Notes: a model not told the origin generated them from the letters alone. 64,000 nt of DNA from Thermohalobaculum sp965263335 (GCA_965263335.1 CBDHHE010000001.1:5146001-5210000), one strand, 5' to 3'; counted from the stretch's first letter, positions 35,173 to 46,099 are shown. Numbers and translations are program-made.

Positions 35173-35508
35173 AATGCTGCTGGCAGTTCCGGCCCTGAGC
35201 GGACTTTGCTGGAAGCATCCAGCTCCGCGGTCGCGGGACGTCAGAGCGGTCATTCGCGGCAAGTGCGAAGGCACTTCTCAAGTTTCGGTCGCTGTCGGGA
35301 CAAAGCAGCCTTTGGCGTTCGATAGGACGAAGATTCACTCCTGACCTGGTCGCGGAGAGGAAACAGAACTTCTGCGGTTTAGCCAATATGAACATGGCGT
35401 CTAGCCACATCCGCGTGGAGAAAGAAGCCGTTGAGGTTATGCGCGGCTCAATCCTGTGTCATCTTCTGCAGGAGCTTCTGCGACTCAGAGAACACTAGGG
35501 AACACGCT
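35173..35508. other. Gene-free stretch
   Basis: No gene, RNA or clear promoter is recognised between the membrane hydrolase and the third amidohydrolase. Confidence 0.5.
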
Positions 35509-37383
35509 ATGAACATCCCATTGATGCTTGGTTCTATCGTTGCCGTCACGCTGCTTCCAGCGGCTGCATTCTCATCTCAGGAGATCGCCGACACGATCTA
35601 CTCTGGCGGACCGATCCTGACCATTACGGACGAACTGCCGACAGTCGAGGCCGTTGCTGTCAAGAACGGGCGCATTATTGCGATCGGCCGACAGGCCGAG
35701 CTGCAAGCGCATCGGGGCGACAGCACTGAGCTATTTGATCTCGGAGGCCGAGCCATGTTGCCGGGTTTTGTCGACAGCCACGGCCATGTCGTGCTTGGCG
35801 GACTGCAGGCACTGTCAGCGAATCTGCTGGCCCCGCCAGATGGCGAGGTTACGGACATCACTAGCCTCCAAGCGACGCTCAGGCAGTGGGCTTCGGACAA
35901 CGCAAATGCCGTCACCAAGGTGGGCATGATTGTCGGCTTCGGCTACGACAATGCTCAACTCGCCGAATTGCGGCACCCGACAAGAGACGAGTTGGATGCT
36001 GTATCGGACGAGTTCCCGATCATCATCGTCCACCAGTCCGGACATCTAGGCGTTGCGAACTCCAAGGCACTGGAAATGGTCGGCATAACGGCCGAATCCG
36101 TTGCGCCACCGGGTGGCGTGATCCGCAGGGACGACGCTGGTGAACCGAACGGGGTGCTGGAGGAGTACGCGTTCCTTGCCGCCTTGATGCCGATGCTCGG
36201 GGGGTTGGGAGAAGAAGGACTGCTTGCCTTCGCAAGGGCGGGCAGTGAGTTATGGGCCAGCTATGGATACACGACTGCGCAAGAAGGACGCTCGTCTCCC
36301 GCGATCGTAGACGCCGCACTGAAGGTTGGTGCGGCAGGCGATCTTCCCATTGACGTCGTGGCATACCCCGATGTTCTGGAGGCACGCGAATTCATCGCCT
36401 CCAGCGTCTCTAGAGAGTACACGGACCGCGTTCGTGTCGGTGGCTGCAAGTTGACGATCGACGGTTCGCCACAAGGCTTCACTGCTCTCAGGGACCGGCC
36501 CTACTACGACCCGGTCGGGGACTATCCGCCGGGCTACGCAGGGTATGCTACCATCACGATGGAGCAGCTTCAGGGCGCGGTGGACTGGTGTTATGAGAAC
36601 GGCATCCAGATCATCACCCACGCGAACGGAGAGGGCGCCTCTGACATGCTGATCGCCGCGATTGGCGCGGCCCAGGTCAAGCATGGAAACGAGGACATCA
36701 GACCCGTCCTGATCCACGGCCAGTTTCTGCGTGAGGATCAGGTCGACAGCTACAAGCGCCTGGGCGTATTTCCATCGGTTTTCCCAATGCACACATTCTA
36801 TTGGGGAGACTGGCACCGGGATCACACGGTTGGCCCCCTGAACGGCGAGAACATCTCGCCCACTGGCTGGATCCACAAGCGCGGCATGATGTTCGGAACC
36901 CATCATGATGCGCCGGTGGCTTTTCCGGACAGTATGAGGGTGCTTGCGGCCACCGTGACGCGCCGGACACGATCAGGCGACATTCTAGGGCCGCATCAAC
37001 GCGTCGATGTCATGACCGCGTTGAAGGCGATGACGATCTGGCCGGCCTGGCAACATTTCGAAGAGGATGACAAGGGCTCCATCGAAGTGGGAAAGATCGC
37101 CGACTTCGTGATCCTGTCCGACGATCCGACAGCAGTTGATCCTGAGAAGCTGTCTGAACTGGAGGTCATGTTAACGGTCAAGGACGGCGAGATCATCTAC
37201 CAGGCGGCAGAGGAGGAGCGCAGAGGTGACCTCCGTTCTTACCCGTTCTCAAGGGACCCGATCGTGGCACACCGCTTCATGCATGCAGTCTATCAGGGCG
37301 TTGGCGTCGAGGCACCTTCGCTCGCGAACGTCTTCGCCGGACGCGGGCGGACGTTCTCGGTACGCGGATACGGTTCGGATTGA
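35509..37383 (+). CDS. Secreted amidohydrolase, YtcJ-like
   Basis: A 624-residue YtcJ-like amidohydrolase with a Sec-type signal peptide (about 1-22: SIVAVTLLPAAAFS). Metal ligands are in VDSHGHVVLG. GTHHDAPVAFPDSMRVLAATV and VGKIADFVILSDDPTAVD are family motifs. It is more distant from the two amidohydrolases at 23.8-27.4 kb than they are from each other, so it is not a recent copy. It should act in the periplasm on an unknown amide or ester. ATG 35509 follows ACTAGGGA. It stands alone. Confidence 0.85.
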   Translation: MNIPLMLGSIVAVTLLPAAAFSSQEIADTIYSGGPILTITDELPTVEAVAVKNGRIIAIGRQAELQAHRGDSTELFDLGGRAMLPGFVDSHGHVVLGGLQALSANLLAPPDGEVTDITSLQATLRQWASDNANAVTKVGMIVGFGYDNAQLAELRHPTRDELDAVSDEFPIIIVHQSGHLGVANSKALEMVGITAESVAPPGGVIRRDDAGEPNGVLEEYAFLAALMPMLGGLGEEGLLAFARAGSELWASYGYTTAQEGRSSPAIVDAALKVGAAGDLPIDVVAYPDVLEAREFIASSVSREYTDRVRVGGCKLTIDGSPQGFTALRDRPYYDPVGDYPPGYAGYATITMEQLQGAVDWCYENGIQIITHANGEGASDMLIAAIGAAQVKHGNEDIRPVLIHGQFLREDQVDSYKRLGVFPSVFPMHTFYWGDWHRDHTVGPLNGENISPTGWIHKRGMMFGTHHDAPVAFPDSMRVLAATVTRRTRSGDILGPHQRVDVMTALKAMTIWPAWQHFEEDDKGSIEVGKIADFVILSDDPTAVDPEKLSELEVMLTVKDGEIIYQAAEEERRGDLRSYPFSRDPIVAHRFMHAVYQGVGVEAPSLANVFAGRGRTFSVRGYGSD

Positions 37384-37742
37384 GCTAGTTCGACATGAGG
37401 GTGGGTGCAGCTTCTTGCACATATCGCCCGGAACATGGAGGGCAGAATATCAATTGCTGAGAGAAAGAGAACCTCTGGGCAAGCTTCAATGACGAACGAC
37501 GCCCGCCGCCGGCACTTGTGTCCTGGTTGGGAGCATCTGTTCTCCTGATCACCTGTTCCTCACCGGGACTTGCCAGCATGTGCATCATGTACTCGCGAAC
37601 ATTCGCTCGTCAGCGTCATCAGCTGCACAGAAAAGGTTCATTTGATCTGCAGATGAGAATCTGACATGCAGTTGACTGCTTAGCTTTGTATCCCGTCGAT
37701 TGAAGAGTTTTTCACTAGAAGAACTTTCAGACGGAGCACATT
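37384..37742. other. Gene-free stretch upstream of the first FG-GAP gene
   Basis: No gene is seen. The last ~15 bases (CGGAGCACATT before the ATG) are shared with the leader of the FG-GAP gene at 58739, so the ribosome site was duplicated along with the gene. Confidence 0.5.
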
Positions 37743-40143
37743 ATGGCACTCGACCTCAGCACACTCGACGGCACAAACGGCTTCCGCATCGACGGTATCG
37801 ACGCGGGCGACGCAAGCGGCTTTGCCGTGTCGGGAGCGGGAGACATCAACGGCGACGGTTTTGATGATGTGGTCATTGGCGCCCCCGGCGCGGGTGCCTC
37901 GTACTACTATCTCGGGACCGGTGAAAATTACGTCGTCTTCGGCGCCGCCTCGGGCTTCGATGCCAGCATTGACCTTTCCGAACTCGATGGCACCAACGGC
38001 TTCCGCATTGATGGAGCGGATAGCAGTTACGACGGAAATGGTACCGCAGTTTCTGGCGCAGGCGACATCAATGGCGATGGGTTCGACGATTTAATTATCG
38101 GAGTACCCGATGTCGACGCAGATCGGTACTATCCTGGTCCCGACGCGAGCTTTGTCATCTTCGGGACATCGTCTGGCTTCTCAGAGAGCCTAGATCTTTC
38201 ATCGCTCGATGGCGCGAATGGGTTCCGCATCGACGGGGCCGGAACCACGTTTTTATGATGATAGTGGCGCGTCAGTTTCGGGTGCTGGTGATTTCAACGG
38301 CGACGGCATCGACGATCTGATCATCGGAGCCCCCAACGCTGGCGCAAACTACAACAGCGTCGGTGAGAGCTATGTGATCTTCGGTACATCCGGAGGGTTT
38401 GCCTCCAGGATCGATCTCGCAGCTCTTGATGGCAGCAATGGCGTGACCTTTGTCGGGCGCACTGACAACGATTACGCTGGAGCCTCGGTCTCCGGAGCGG
38501 GCGATGTAAATGGCGACGGCATCGACGATGTGATCATCGGTGCACCTGGCCTCAGCTACAGCGCCTACTATGCGGGCGGGAGCTTTGTGGTGTTTGGCCG
38601 GGCGACCGGTTTCGAGGCGCGCTTTGAGCTCTCATCAATTGATGGCGCTAACGGCTTCCGGATCGACGGTATCAACGATTTCGACAACGTCGGCAACGAC
38701 GTTTCTGGCGCTGGCGATGTGAACGGCGATGGCTTCGACGACGTGATTGTCAGTTCGGATGAAGCAGCCGGCTCGGCAGGTGAGAGCTACGTCATTTTCG
38801 GTGCAGCCAATGGTTTCCAGACCAGCATTGCGCTGAGTACACTGGATGGCTCTAGTGGCTTCCGGATCGTTGGAACGGACGTCGGCGATGGAAGCGGCAC
38901 TTCGATCTCTGGCGCGGGCGACGTCAATGGAGATGACCTCGATGATCTGATCATCGGCGCACCAGGTGCGGACCCCGCAGGAAACGATTCCGGTGAAAGC
39001 TACATCATCTTCGGTACATCGGGAGGGTTTCCGGCTGTCCTCGATCTTTCTGCGCTCGATGGCACAAATGGGTTCCCCATCAACGGTGTAGATGCAGATG
39101 ATCAGAGCGGCTTCTCCGTATCCGGTGCCGGCGACGTCAACGGCGACGGACTTGATGACCTGATCATAGGCGCACTCGGCGGTGACGAGGGCGGGTCCTC
39201 CTCCGGAGAAAGCTATGTCGTCTTCGGCTTTGCCGGCGACGACCCGTCACCTGATGCACTCGAGGTTGCTTTGATCGACGCGGACTCGGACGAGGTGATC
39301 CAATCCCTCAGCAATGGCGATGTGCTGGCCGAAGGCGCATTGATCGGGCGCAATGTCACCATCGCAGCAACCGTACCAGAAGACGGCCCGCTCGGCGGTC
39401 AGGTTGAGAGCATCGTCCTCAACCTTAACGACGGTCAAGCAGTTCGAAAGGAGAACTTCGACCCCTATGCGCTTTTCGGCGACAATCCAAACTCCGGCAA
39501 TTTCTTCGCCGGCCCCGCGGGCTTCGAACTAGCCAGGGGTGAAAACACGATCAGCTTCGATCTCTTCGCGAAGAACGGCGGCAGAGACTTGATCGAGACT
39601 GTCGAGTTCGGGTTCACGGTCACACCTGACCCAGTCACAGCGATAGTCGACGTCGATGGAGTCCAACGCGGTCGAGGGCCCGTTGACACAGCGCAGAGCG
39701 GCCCGGACACTGACCTTGAGCTTGGCCTCCGTTTCACCACCGGATTGCTCTTTGAAAACGTTCTAGTCGCGGACTATGCGCAAGTCGCCGGAGCCACGCT
39801 CGCCCTAACCTCGGAGCGAACGCAGTCTGGTGTCGATCTCGACGTCGAGATCGGGCTATTTGATGGCTCGGAAGGCGTGGAGCTTGCTAGGCCCAGCAAA
39901 CTTACCAGCGGTTTCGACTTCTTCTCGACGGATCAGCTCGCGGGCAATTTTGCCGAAGACGAGGAAATCAAGCTCGACGTCACCTCCTCGGTCGCGGACT
40001 TCCTCGCTGATCAGGAGGGTGCGAACACTGATGGCACCTTCGACTTTCTGTTCTCGTTGACGAGCGCCGATGGCATCTTCCGCGTTAACCCCGAGGAAGC
40101 AGGCGACCCGCTGGCAGCCGAGCTCATCATCGAATTCGTGTAG
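37743..40143 (+). CDS. FG-GAP repeat (seven-bladed beta-propeller) protein 1, frameshifted
   Basis: About 800 residues once a one-base break is corrected. Two FG-GAP repeats lie before the break and five after it, total seven, each with the calcium-loop form GDINGDGFDDVVIGAP. The break is an extra T in a T5 run at 38250-38254: as written the first frame stops at 38258 and the second is open from 38209. After the propeller come an Ig-like module (VESIVLNLNDGQAV) and a C-terminal module ending NPEEAGDPLAAELIIEFV, shared with the two paralogues. There is no signal peptide, so type I secretion through the conserved C-terminus is likely. GGAG precedes the ATG. Confidence 0.8.
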
Positions 40144-40309
40144 GCGATCGCTGAGGTGCAATCCTGCTGTCCTCCGGTGCCAACAGATTGACGTGCATCA
40201 ATGTCGCAGACAGCGACCGAGCATAGCCTGCAAACCAATCTGGAATCGTCAACAAGCCGTCGTCCAAACCGGATGTGGCACATGACGTTCGATGGACTTG
40301 GAGGAAGGT

Positions 40310-43006
40310 GTGGACATCGATCTCAGCACGCTCGACGGCACGAATGGTTTCCGCATAGATGGAATTGACGAAGGCGACTTCAGCGGTAGCTCGGTATCCA
40401 ACGCCGGCGACTTTAACGGGGATGGATTCGATGACGTGATCATCGGAGCCTTCCAAGCGAACGTCGGAGCTGGCGAATGCTATGTGGTTTTCGGCTCGTC
40501 TGATGGATTCGCACCGAACCTCGATCTCTCGACGCTGGATGGCTCGAACGGTGTTCGCATCATTGGCTCCGGCTACAGCTACGCGTTTGGAGAGTCGATC
40601 TCAAGCGCAGGAGACATCAACGGCGACGGCTTTGATGACGTGATCATTGGGGATTCGCTCGGCTACGCAGCGAAGGACTCTCCCGGCGCAAGCCATGTTG
40701 TCTTTGGCGGTCCCAGCGTTGGAGCGACAATAGACATTGGTTCACTCGATGGCGGCGATGGATTTACCATCATCGGCGACTCGTTTGATCTCGTCGGTAA
40801 ATCAGTCTCCAGCGCGGGCGATTTCAACGGAGACGGCTTGGGTGACATTGTCATTGGTGCCGCTGGAAACTTCTACGAAGACGACTATGCCGGCAGCAGC
40901 TTTGTCATCTTCGGCTCGTCTAGCGGCTTTGACCCCATACCCCGTCCGGCGACAATCGACGGATCAAATGGTTTTCGCATCGACGGGGTCGATGCCTTCG
41001 ACGAGAGCGGCCACGCGGTCTCCGGTGCCGGCGACGTAAACGGTGACGGCTTCGATGATGTGATCATCGGTGCGCGGCTGGCTGACGCCGGGGGCACAAA
41101 TTCAGGTGAGAGCTATGTCGTCTTTGGTGGTGCGGGTGCGTTTCCGGCGAGCCTCGATCTCTCCACACTCGACGGTACCAATGGATTCCGAATCGACGGG
41201 ATCGATTCGAGCGACTTCAGCGGCCGCTCGGTCTCGGCCGCCGGCGATGTGAACGGCGACGGCTTCGGTGATGTGATCATCGGAGCAGACGGTGCCGGGT
41301 CGGGCCAGCGCTTCGATGCTGGCGAGAGCTATGTAGTTTTTGGCGCCCCAGGGGGCTTCTCAGCCAGCCTGGACCTCGCGACTCTCGACGGCGACAACGG
41401 TTTTCGTATCGATGGCAGATTTGTCTATGACAACAGTGGCGTTTCGGTCTCCGGTGCTGGCGATGTCAATGGTGACGGCATCGACGATGTGATCATTGGT
41501 GCGGACTATGCAAACGCCGATTTCCCGAGAACGGATCCGAACTCGAGCGGCAGCTATGCTGGCGAGAGCTATGTGGTGTTCGGTTCAATGTCCGGATTCC
41601 CAGCCAGCTTGGATCTTCGCGCGCTCGACGATTCCACAGGCTTCCGTATCGATGGCGCAGCTCCGGGTGACCGTAGTGGCAGCTCGGTTTCCAGTGCGGG
41701 CGATGTCAACGGGGACGGCATTGATGACCTGATCATCGGAGCCTTCGGCGCAGACCCTAACGGAGCTGCAAACTCCGGGGCAAGCTATGTGGTTTTTGGG
41801 GAATCGGGCGGCGGGAGCTCCGACATTGTGGTCGAGCTGATCGATGCGATCACGGACACGCCGATTGCGACGCTCGAGGACGGCACGGTGGTCCCGCTGA
41901 GCGACATCGAGGGCAAGCGCGTCACCATCGCGGCCACGGTCCCGGCGGGCAGCCCGTTCTTCGGCGGCGTCGAGAGCATGGTGCTCGACCTGAACGACGG
42001 CCAGGCCGTGCGGACCGAGAACGTCGAACCGTACGCGCTCTTCGGCGACAATCAGGGAGGCACGAACTTCTTCCCGGGCCCGCTCAGCTTCACGCTGCCC
42101 GTGGGTGCCAACTCGATCGACTTCGATCTCTTCGCCCAGAACAAGGCACAGAGCTTCCTCGAGACCATCTCCGTGGACTTCACGATCCTGGACGACATCT
42201 CGGGGGGCAACACGCCGCCGGTGGCGGTGGACGACACCGCGACCTCGCAGGGCTCCAGCACGGTGATCGACGTGCTCGACAATGACTTCGACCCGGATGC
42301 CGGCGACCAGATCTCGATCCAGAGCTTCACCCAGCCCGTGGGCGGCAGCGTCTCGGAGGCCGGCGACAGCCTTGTCTTCGTGCCGGATCAGATCCCGTTC
42401 CAGGGCCAGACGAGCTTCGAATACACGATCGCGGATCTCGACGGCGCGACGTCGACGGCCACGGTGACCGTGAACGGCGACAGCACCGGAGGCTCGGTCA
42501 CAGCGCTTGCGTCCATCGATGGCGAGCAGAAGAACCAGGGCGTGGTCGACACGGTGCAGGCGGGCCGCGACAACGATCTGGAAATCGGGAATGGCGACAC
42601 ATCGGGGCTTCTCTTCGACGATGTGGCGATCGCTGACGGGGCGCAGGTTTCGAATGCCTTCATCACAGCGACCGCGCAGCGCAAGCAGAACAACATCGAC
42701 AAGACCTTCGAGATCGGCCTCTTCGACGGATCGGAAGGGGTGGGCCTTTCGGGTGCGGGGGCGCTGACGACGGGCTTCGATTTCTTCTCGACGGAGACGG
42801 TCAGCGGCAGCTTCGCCAAGAACGACGACGTGGTGTTCGATGTGACCGATACGGTGATCGCCTTCCTTGCGGACGAGCAGGCGGCGAACGGCGACGAGAC
42901 CTACGACATGCTGTTCTCGCTCGCGACCGACGACGGCATCTTCCGCATCAACCCCGAGGAGGCGGGCAACACCCTCGCCGCCGAACTCACAATCGAGTTC
43001 GTCTAG
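40310..43006 (+). CDS. FG-GAP repeat (seven-bladed beta-propeller) protein 2 with cadherin-like domain
   Basis: An 898-residue paralogue of protein 1 with seven FG-GAP repeats, an Ig-like module, a Big_9/cadherin-like domain (PPVAVDDTATSQGSST, then VIDVLDNDFDPDAGD) and the shared C-terminal module ending NPEEAGNTLAAELTIEFV. The GTG at 40310 is chosen over the ATG at 40292: GGAGG lies five bases upstream and the resulting start aligns exactly with the MALDLSTLDG start of protein 1. The region from about 41,820 on is visibly more GC-rich than the propeller part, suggesting a mosaic origin. No signal peptide; probably secreted or surface-attached. Confidence 0.85.
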   Translation: MDIDLSTLDGTNGFRIDGIDEGDFSGSSVSNAGDFNGDGFDDVIIGAFQANVGAGECYVVFGSSDGFAPNLDLSTLDGSNGVRIIGSGYSYAFGESISSAGDINGDGFDDVIIGDSLGYAAKDSPGASHVVFGGPSVGATIDIGSLDGGDGFTIIGDSFDLVGKSVSSAGDFNGDGLGDIVIGAAGNFYEDDYAGSSFVIFGSSSGFDPIPRPATIDGSNGFRIDGVDAFDESGHAVSGAGDVNGDGFDDVIIGARLADAGGTNSGESYVVFGGAGAFPASLDLSTLDGTNGFRIDGIDSSDFSGRSVSAAGDVNGDGFGDVIIGADGAGSGQRFDAGESYVVFGAPGGFSASLDLATLDGDNGFRIDGRFVYDNSGVSVSGAGDVNGDGIDDVIIGADYANADFPRTDPNSSGSYAGESYVVFGSMSGFPASLDLRALDDSTGFRIDGAAPGDRSGSSVSSAGDVNGDGIDDLIIGAFGADPNGAANSGASYVVFGESGGGSSDIVVELIDAITDTPIATLEDGTVVPLSDIEGKRVTIAATVPAGSPFFGGVESMVLDLNDGQAVRTENVEPYALFGDNQGGTNFFPGPLSFTLPVGANSIDFDLFAQNKAQSFLETISVDFTILDDISGGNTPPVAVDDTATSQGSSTVIDVLDNDFDPDAGDQISIQSFTQPVGGSVSEAGDSLVFVPDQIPFQGQTSFEYTIADLDGATSTATVTVNGDSTGGSVTALASIDGEQKNQGVVDTVQAGRDNDLEIGNGDTSGLLFDDVAIADGAQVSNAFITATAQRKQNNIDKTFEIGLFDGSEGVGLSGAGALTTGFDFFSTETVSGSFAKNDDVVFDVTDTVIAFLADEQAANGDETYDMLFSLATDDGIFRINPEEAGNTLAAELTIEFV

Positions 43007-43153
43007 ACGCCAGTCCGATCACTCGTAAGATTGGGACTCAAGCCTCACGGGGGTATCAGCTTTATGACCGTGTTGTCGGCCATTGCAGCGCAAGCGGCCA
43101 CAAACAGGGGAGCCCCAGGCAAACATGTATCGACCCAGCGGCATCTGCTCAGG

Positions 43154-43390
43154 TTAGGCCGCTAACTTGAATGTTGCGGCGGGTGTCCTCATTCCGAGCG
43201 CCTGGTGCGGTCGGCGGTTGTTGTAGAAAGCCATCCAGTCACCGATTGCGCGGCTGGCGTGAGCCAGACTTTCGAAACGCTGCCGATGAACGCACTGCTC
43301 TTTGAGCGATCGGATGAGGCGCTCCATCATGCCGTTCTGCTGCGGGATGAGCCATTGTCGCGCCAATGGTCCGAGCGACCTGCGCTATGA
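43154..43390 (-). pseudogene. IS3-family transposase OrfB, C-terminal remnant
   Basis: About 75 codons matching the end of an IS3-type integrase-core transposase: QQNGMMERLIRSLKEQCVH (with the catalytic Glu), then WMAFYNNRRPHQALGMRTP. The Asp residues and everything upstream are missing. It is a remnant left beside FG-GAP gene 2. Confidence 0.75.
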
Positions 43391-44288
43391 TGACAAATAA
43401 TCCTTTAAGAACGGAGTGATACGAATACTTTCTGTCTGTCTTTGCAGGTCATTTGTCGGATTGCATGAGGCAACTTAACGCAAGCAAATGCGCTGTCGTG
43501 TCGTCCTGCGCTCTTCGAAAGAGGGCGTGACACCTGGACCTATCCACTGGCTAATACGTGCCAGGAAACTCACCACCGTCAAGCAGGATGACCGGACGCA
43601 AACCGAAACTTCCGTGGTTCATCTAGTCATCCAATTCTGAAGGCGGCACCCGACCGTACCGCCTTCATGTTTGTCTGAGTTCGGAGAAGCATGGCTCCCG
43701 GTTCGTCGACTGAAACGGCCGATCTTCGCGCGAGTTCCGCATAGCCCGTACAGCCGAAGCTGAGGGAACACCAAACCCCCGAGAACTGTTGGCTATTCGC
43801 AGGCCTGCGCGGAACAGGACACTCCAGGCTCACTCCGATCTTCTCGAAATCTGCCTTAGATGTTGCGCGCAGATTGTCACCCGTGTCGTGCCACTAGCAA
43901 ACATCTTCACATCAAGCCATGCCGCAAGAAACTCACGCGATCCAAGTCCTCGAATGGCAGGGTCTCCCTGAGATCTAGAAAAATCAACTAACTCGACCCG
44001 CCTGCACAAACTCTGGTCGAGGAAATCTGCGCTAAACTTTCATTCAAAGCAGCATGCTCAGTGAATAGCACGAAATTGCATTGCAAAGTTCGCCAATGTT
44101 TTGCGAGGCATGAGAAGTTCAATCAATCCAAGTCATGGTGCATTTTTGCACATACGTGCGACTTCAACTTGCGCAATTTCCGAGGTGCCGATTCAGAAGA
44201 GCAACCGTCCGGCTCCGCATGCCAGCGCAAAGAGACTTTCCCGTCGGCTGTGTCGCTGGCCGCTGCTGGCCAACCGAAGGAAATTGCA
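43391..44288. other. Gene-free stretch, about 900 bases
   Basis: No supportable coding region, RNA or array is seen. The composition is lower in GC than the flanks. It separates the IS3 remnant from the lysis-like cassette and presumably contains that cassette's promoter. Confidence 0.5.
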
Positions 44289-45284
44289 ATGAGTTATGAG
44301 TTTAAGTTTCAAAGTACCCTACCTCTTCTGCGACGACCGAGTGCAGGGGTGGCCATCATGCTCTGTGCGCTCGCCACAGCGGGTTGTTCGGCGGGCTTCA
44401 AGGGGCGCTCCGATCCGCCCAGCCAGATTGCGACCCAAAGCGTAGTTAAATCTGAATATGCGGCGCTTATCGAACAGGCGCTGCGCGACGCCGCACAGGC
44501 CGAGGCCTATTACTGTGCCGCAAAACCCTGGGTATGCGGCGAGGACGTCTTTGGCCGGCGCCCGGTCCTGCCGAGCGTCGCGTCTGTGCCGGAGAAAGCC
44601 GCGCTGGTCGAACTTCGCAACGACTACGTCAACGCGATGGTGTTGGCGCACAAACTGGCCCTAGAGGACTATGCCCGCGCGCTGACCGTCGAAGGCGCAA
44701 CGTCCAGCTTCCTAGCCCACCTCGGCGAGTTAGGTCTGAACGTGGCCGCGGGTATCTCGCGCGTGCAAGAAACGTCGCGGATACTGAACGCCCTTGCTGT
44801 GGGTGTAATCGGGCTCGACGACGGTTATGAGAAGGAAGTGCTGTTGGGCAATACGATCCCCGTGCTGCTGGACAAGATGCGCGCGGCCCAAACCACCGAG
44901 GTCACAAAAATCTTCACGCGGCTGTCCCAGTCGACCGAAGCCTATCCATTGTCTGCCGCACGTGCAGATGTGCTGAATCTCAGTGCGGTTGTGAACATCG
45001 AAACAGCAGTTCAAGCCCTGGCGAAGGACGCGAAGGATGACCGTGATAAGGCCGAAAAAAGGGAGAACGAGGTCCGGACGACTGAGTTCTGCAAGTCGGC
45101 GTATACGGATCGGATTGATGCTTGGCTCGACGTCGATGATCAGGAAGTTCTGATCGCGCGGGTGGGTGCCATCCAAAAATTCTTGTCAGCACAGAAGATC
45201 GACTTGGATCCCGCCGTATTCATCAGCGACTGCAAGTTCGCCCGGAAACACCTCGCAATGGTTGGCGAGTTGGGCATCGAGTAA
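44289..45284 (+). CDS. Lipoprotein of unknown function, first gene of a lysis-like cassette
   Basis: A 331-residue protein with a lipoprotein signal (about 20-38; lipobox ATAGC) after an unusually long basic head. The mature part is mostly helical and carries a few cysteines (for example AYYCAAKPWVCG) but no family I recognise. GAAGGA precedes ATG 44289; the longer frame to 44061 has no ribosome site. It is followed after 12 bases by the muramidase-like gene. Its location suggests an envelope-anchored partner of the cell-wall enzymes. Confidence 0.7.
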   Translation: MSYEFKFQSTLPLLRRPSAGVAIMLCALATAGCSAGFKGRSDPPSQIATQSVVKSEYAALIEQALRDAAQAEAYYCAAKPWVCGEDVFGRRPVLPSVASVPEKAALVELRNDYVNAMVLAHKLALEDYARALTVEGATSSFLAHLGELGLNVAAGISRVQETSRILNALAVGVIGLDDGYEKEVLLGNTIPVLLDKMRAAQTTEVTKIFTRLSQSTEAYPLSAARADVLNLSAVVNIETAVQALAKDAKDDRDKAEKRENEVRTTEFCKSAYTDRIDAWLDVDDQEVLIARVGAIQKFLSAQKIDLDPAVFISDCKFARKHLAMVGELGIE

Positions 45285-45296
45285 TTGGAGTAAGTT

Positions 45297-45995
45297 ATGG
45301 AAAACCCGATCAAGATTGCAAACATCGACACGCGCGAAGCGGCCGACCTGCGCGCCCGCATGCTGGGTATTACGAAACCGGGATGGAAAGTTGAGGTTAT
45401 CGAACAACCTGGCGGCAAGTTCACGGTGCTTGCCACCCCGCCGGCAGGGGCCGGTGACGGTGGAACTTCAAAACCGAAGCGTTTGGAGGCGGACCAAGTC
45501 ACTCACGCCAAGGCCACCGTCGGGCACGTCAAGCCGTTGCTGGACCTGATCGCGAAGGCCGAAAGCCAAGGGAGTTATGATGCTCACTATGGCGAGACGA
45601 ACAATACCAATCCCCGCTTCACGCAGATGAGCGTGGACCAGGTCCTCGCCTGGCAAAAAGACTTCGTGCGCTCGGGCAAGCCATCAAGCGCCGTTGGCCG
45701 GTATCAGATCATCCGCGGCACGCTGAAGGACCTGAAGGCCAAAATGAGGCTGAACGGGACGGAGACCTACGATGCGACGCTTCAGGACAAGATGGCGCTT
45801 GCGCTTCTGAATCGGCGCGGACTGGAGGGATATCTCCTAAGAACGATCACCGTGGATGCCTTCATCGACGAGATAGCAAAGGAATGGGCCGGCCTGCCAA
45901 ATACGTCCGGCAAGTCGCACTACGACGGTGACGGCCAGAACTCGGCCCAGATCAAGCTTGCTGAGTTGAAGCCTGTCGTTGAAGCCCTTCCGTAA
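45297..45995 (+). CDS. Muramidase/lysozyme-like protein
   Basis: A 232-residue protein. Residues about 80-200 resemble phage-type lysozyme/muramidase proteins: LIAKAESQGSYDAHYGE supplies a likely catalytic Glu, and SSAVGRYQIIRGTLKDLKA with MALALLNRRGLEGYL matches the GRYQ-type core of these enzymes. The first ~70 residues are an unrecognised head without a signal peptide, so export may depend on a holin-like partner. It should cleave glycan strands of peptidoglycan. GGAG lies before the ATG. It is followed by a terminator, so it forms the first operon with the lipoprotein gene. Confidence 0.72.
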   Translation: MENPIKIANIDTREAADLRARMLGITKPGWKVEVIEQPGGKFTVLATPPAGAGDGGTSKPKRLEADQVTHAKATVGHVKPLLDLIAKAESQGSYDAHYGETNNTNPRFTQMSVDQVLAWQKDFVRSGKPSSAVGRYQIIRGTLKDLKAKMRLNGTETYDATLQDKMALALLNRRGLEGYLLRTITVDAFIDEIAKEWAGLPNTSGKSHYDGDGQNSAQIKLAELKPVVEALP

Positions 45996-46069
45996 GGAGA
46001 TTTTATAGCCAATTTTTTTCACCGAAATAGCGGTTACAAGAATAATGACGAGACGATTTCATGACGACC

Positions 46070-46099
46070 CGCCTGGAGCCATTAGCTCCAGGCGATTTT
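46070..46099 (+). terminator. Rho-independent terminator after the muramidase-like gene
   Basis: CGCCTGGAGC (46070-46079) and GCTCCAGGCG (46085-46094) form a perfect ten-base stem with a five-base loop, followed directly by ATTTTA. It is a strong terminator and splits the cassette into two transcription units. Confidence 0.85.

Noticed and set aside
37743..43006. RTX toxins
   Set aside because: The GDxNGDG loops are FG-GAP calcium sites spaced about 60 residues apart, not tandem GGxGxDxUx nonapeptides.
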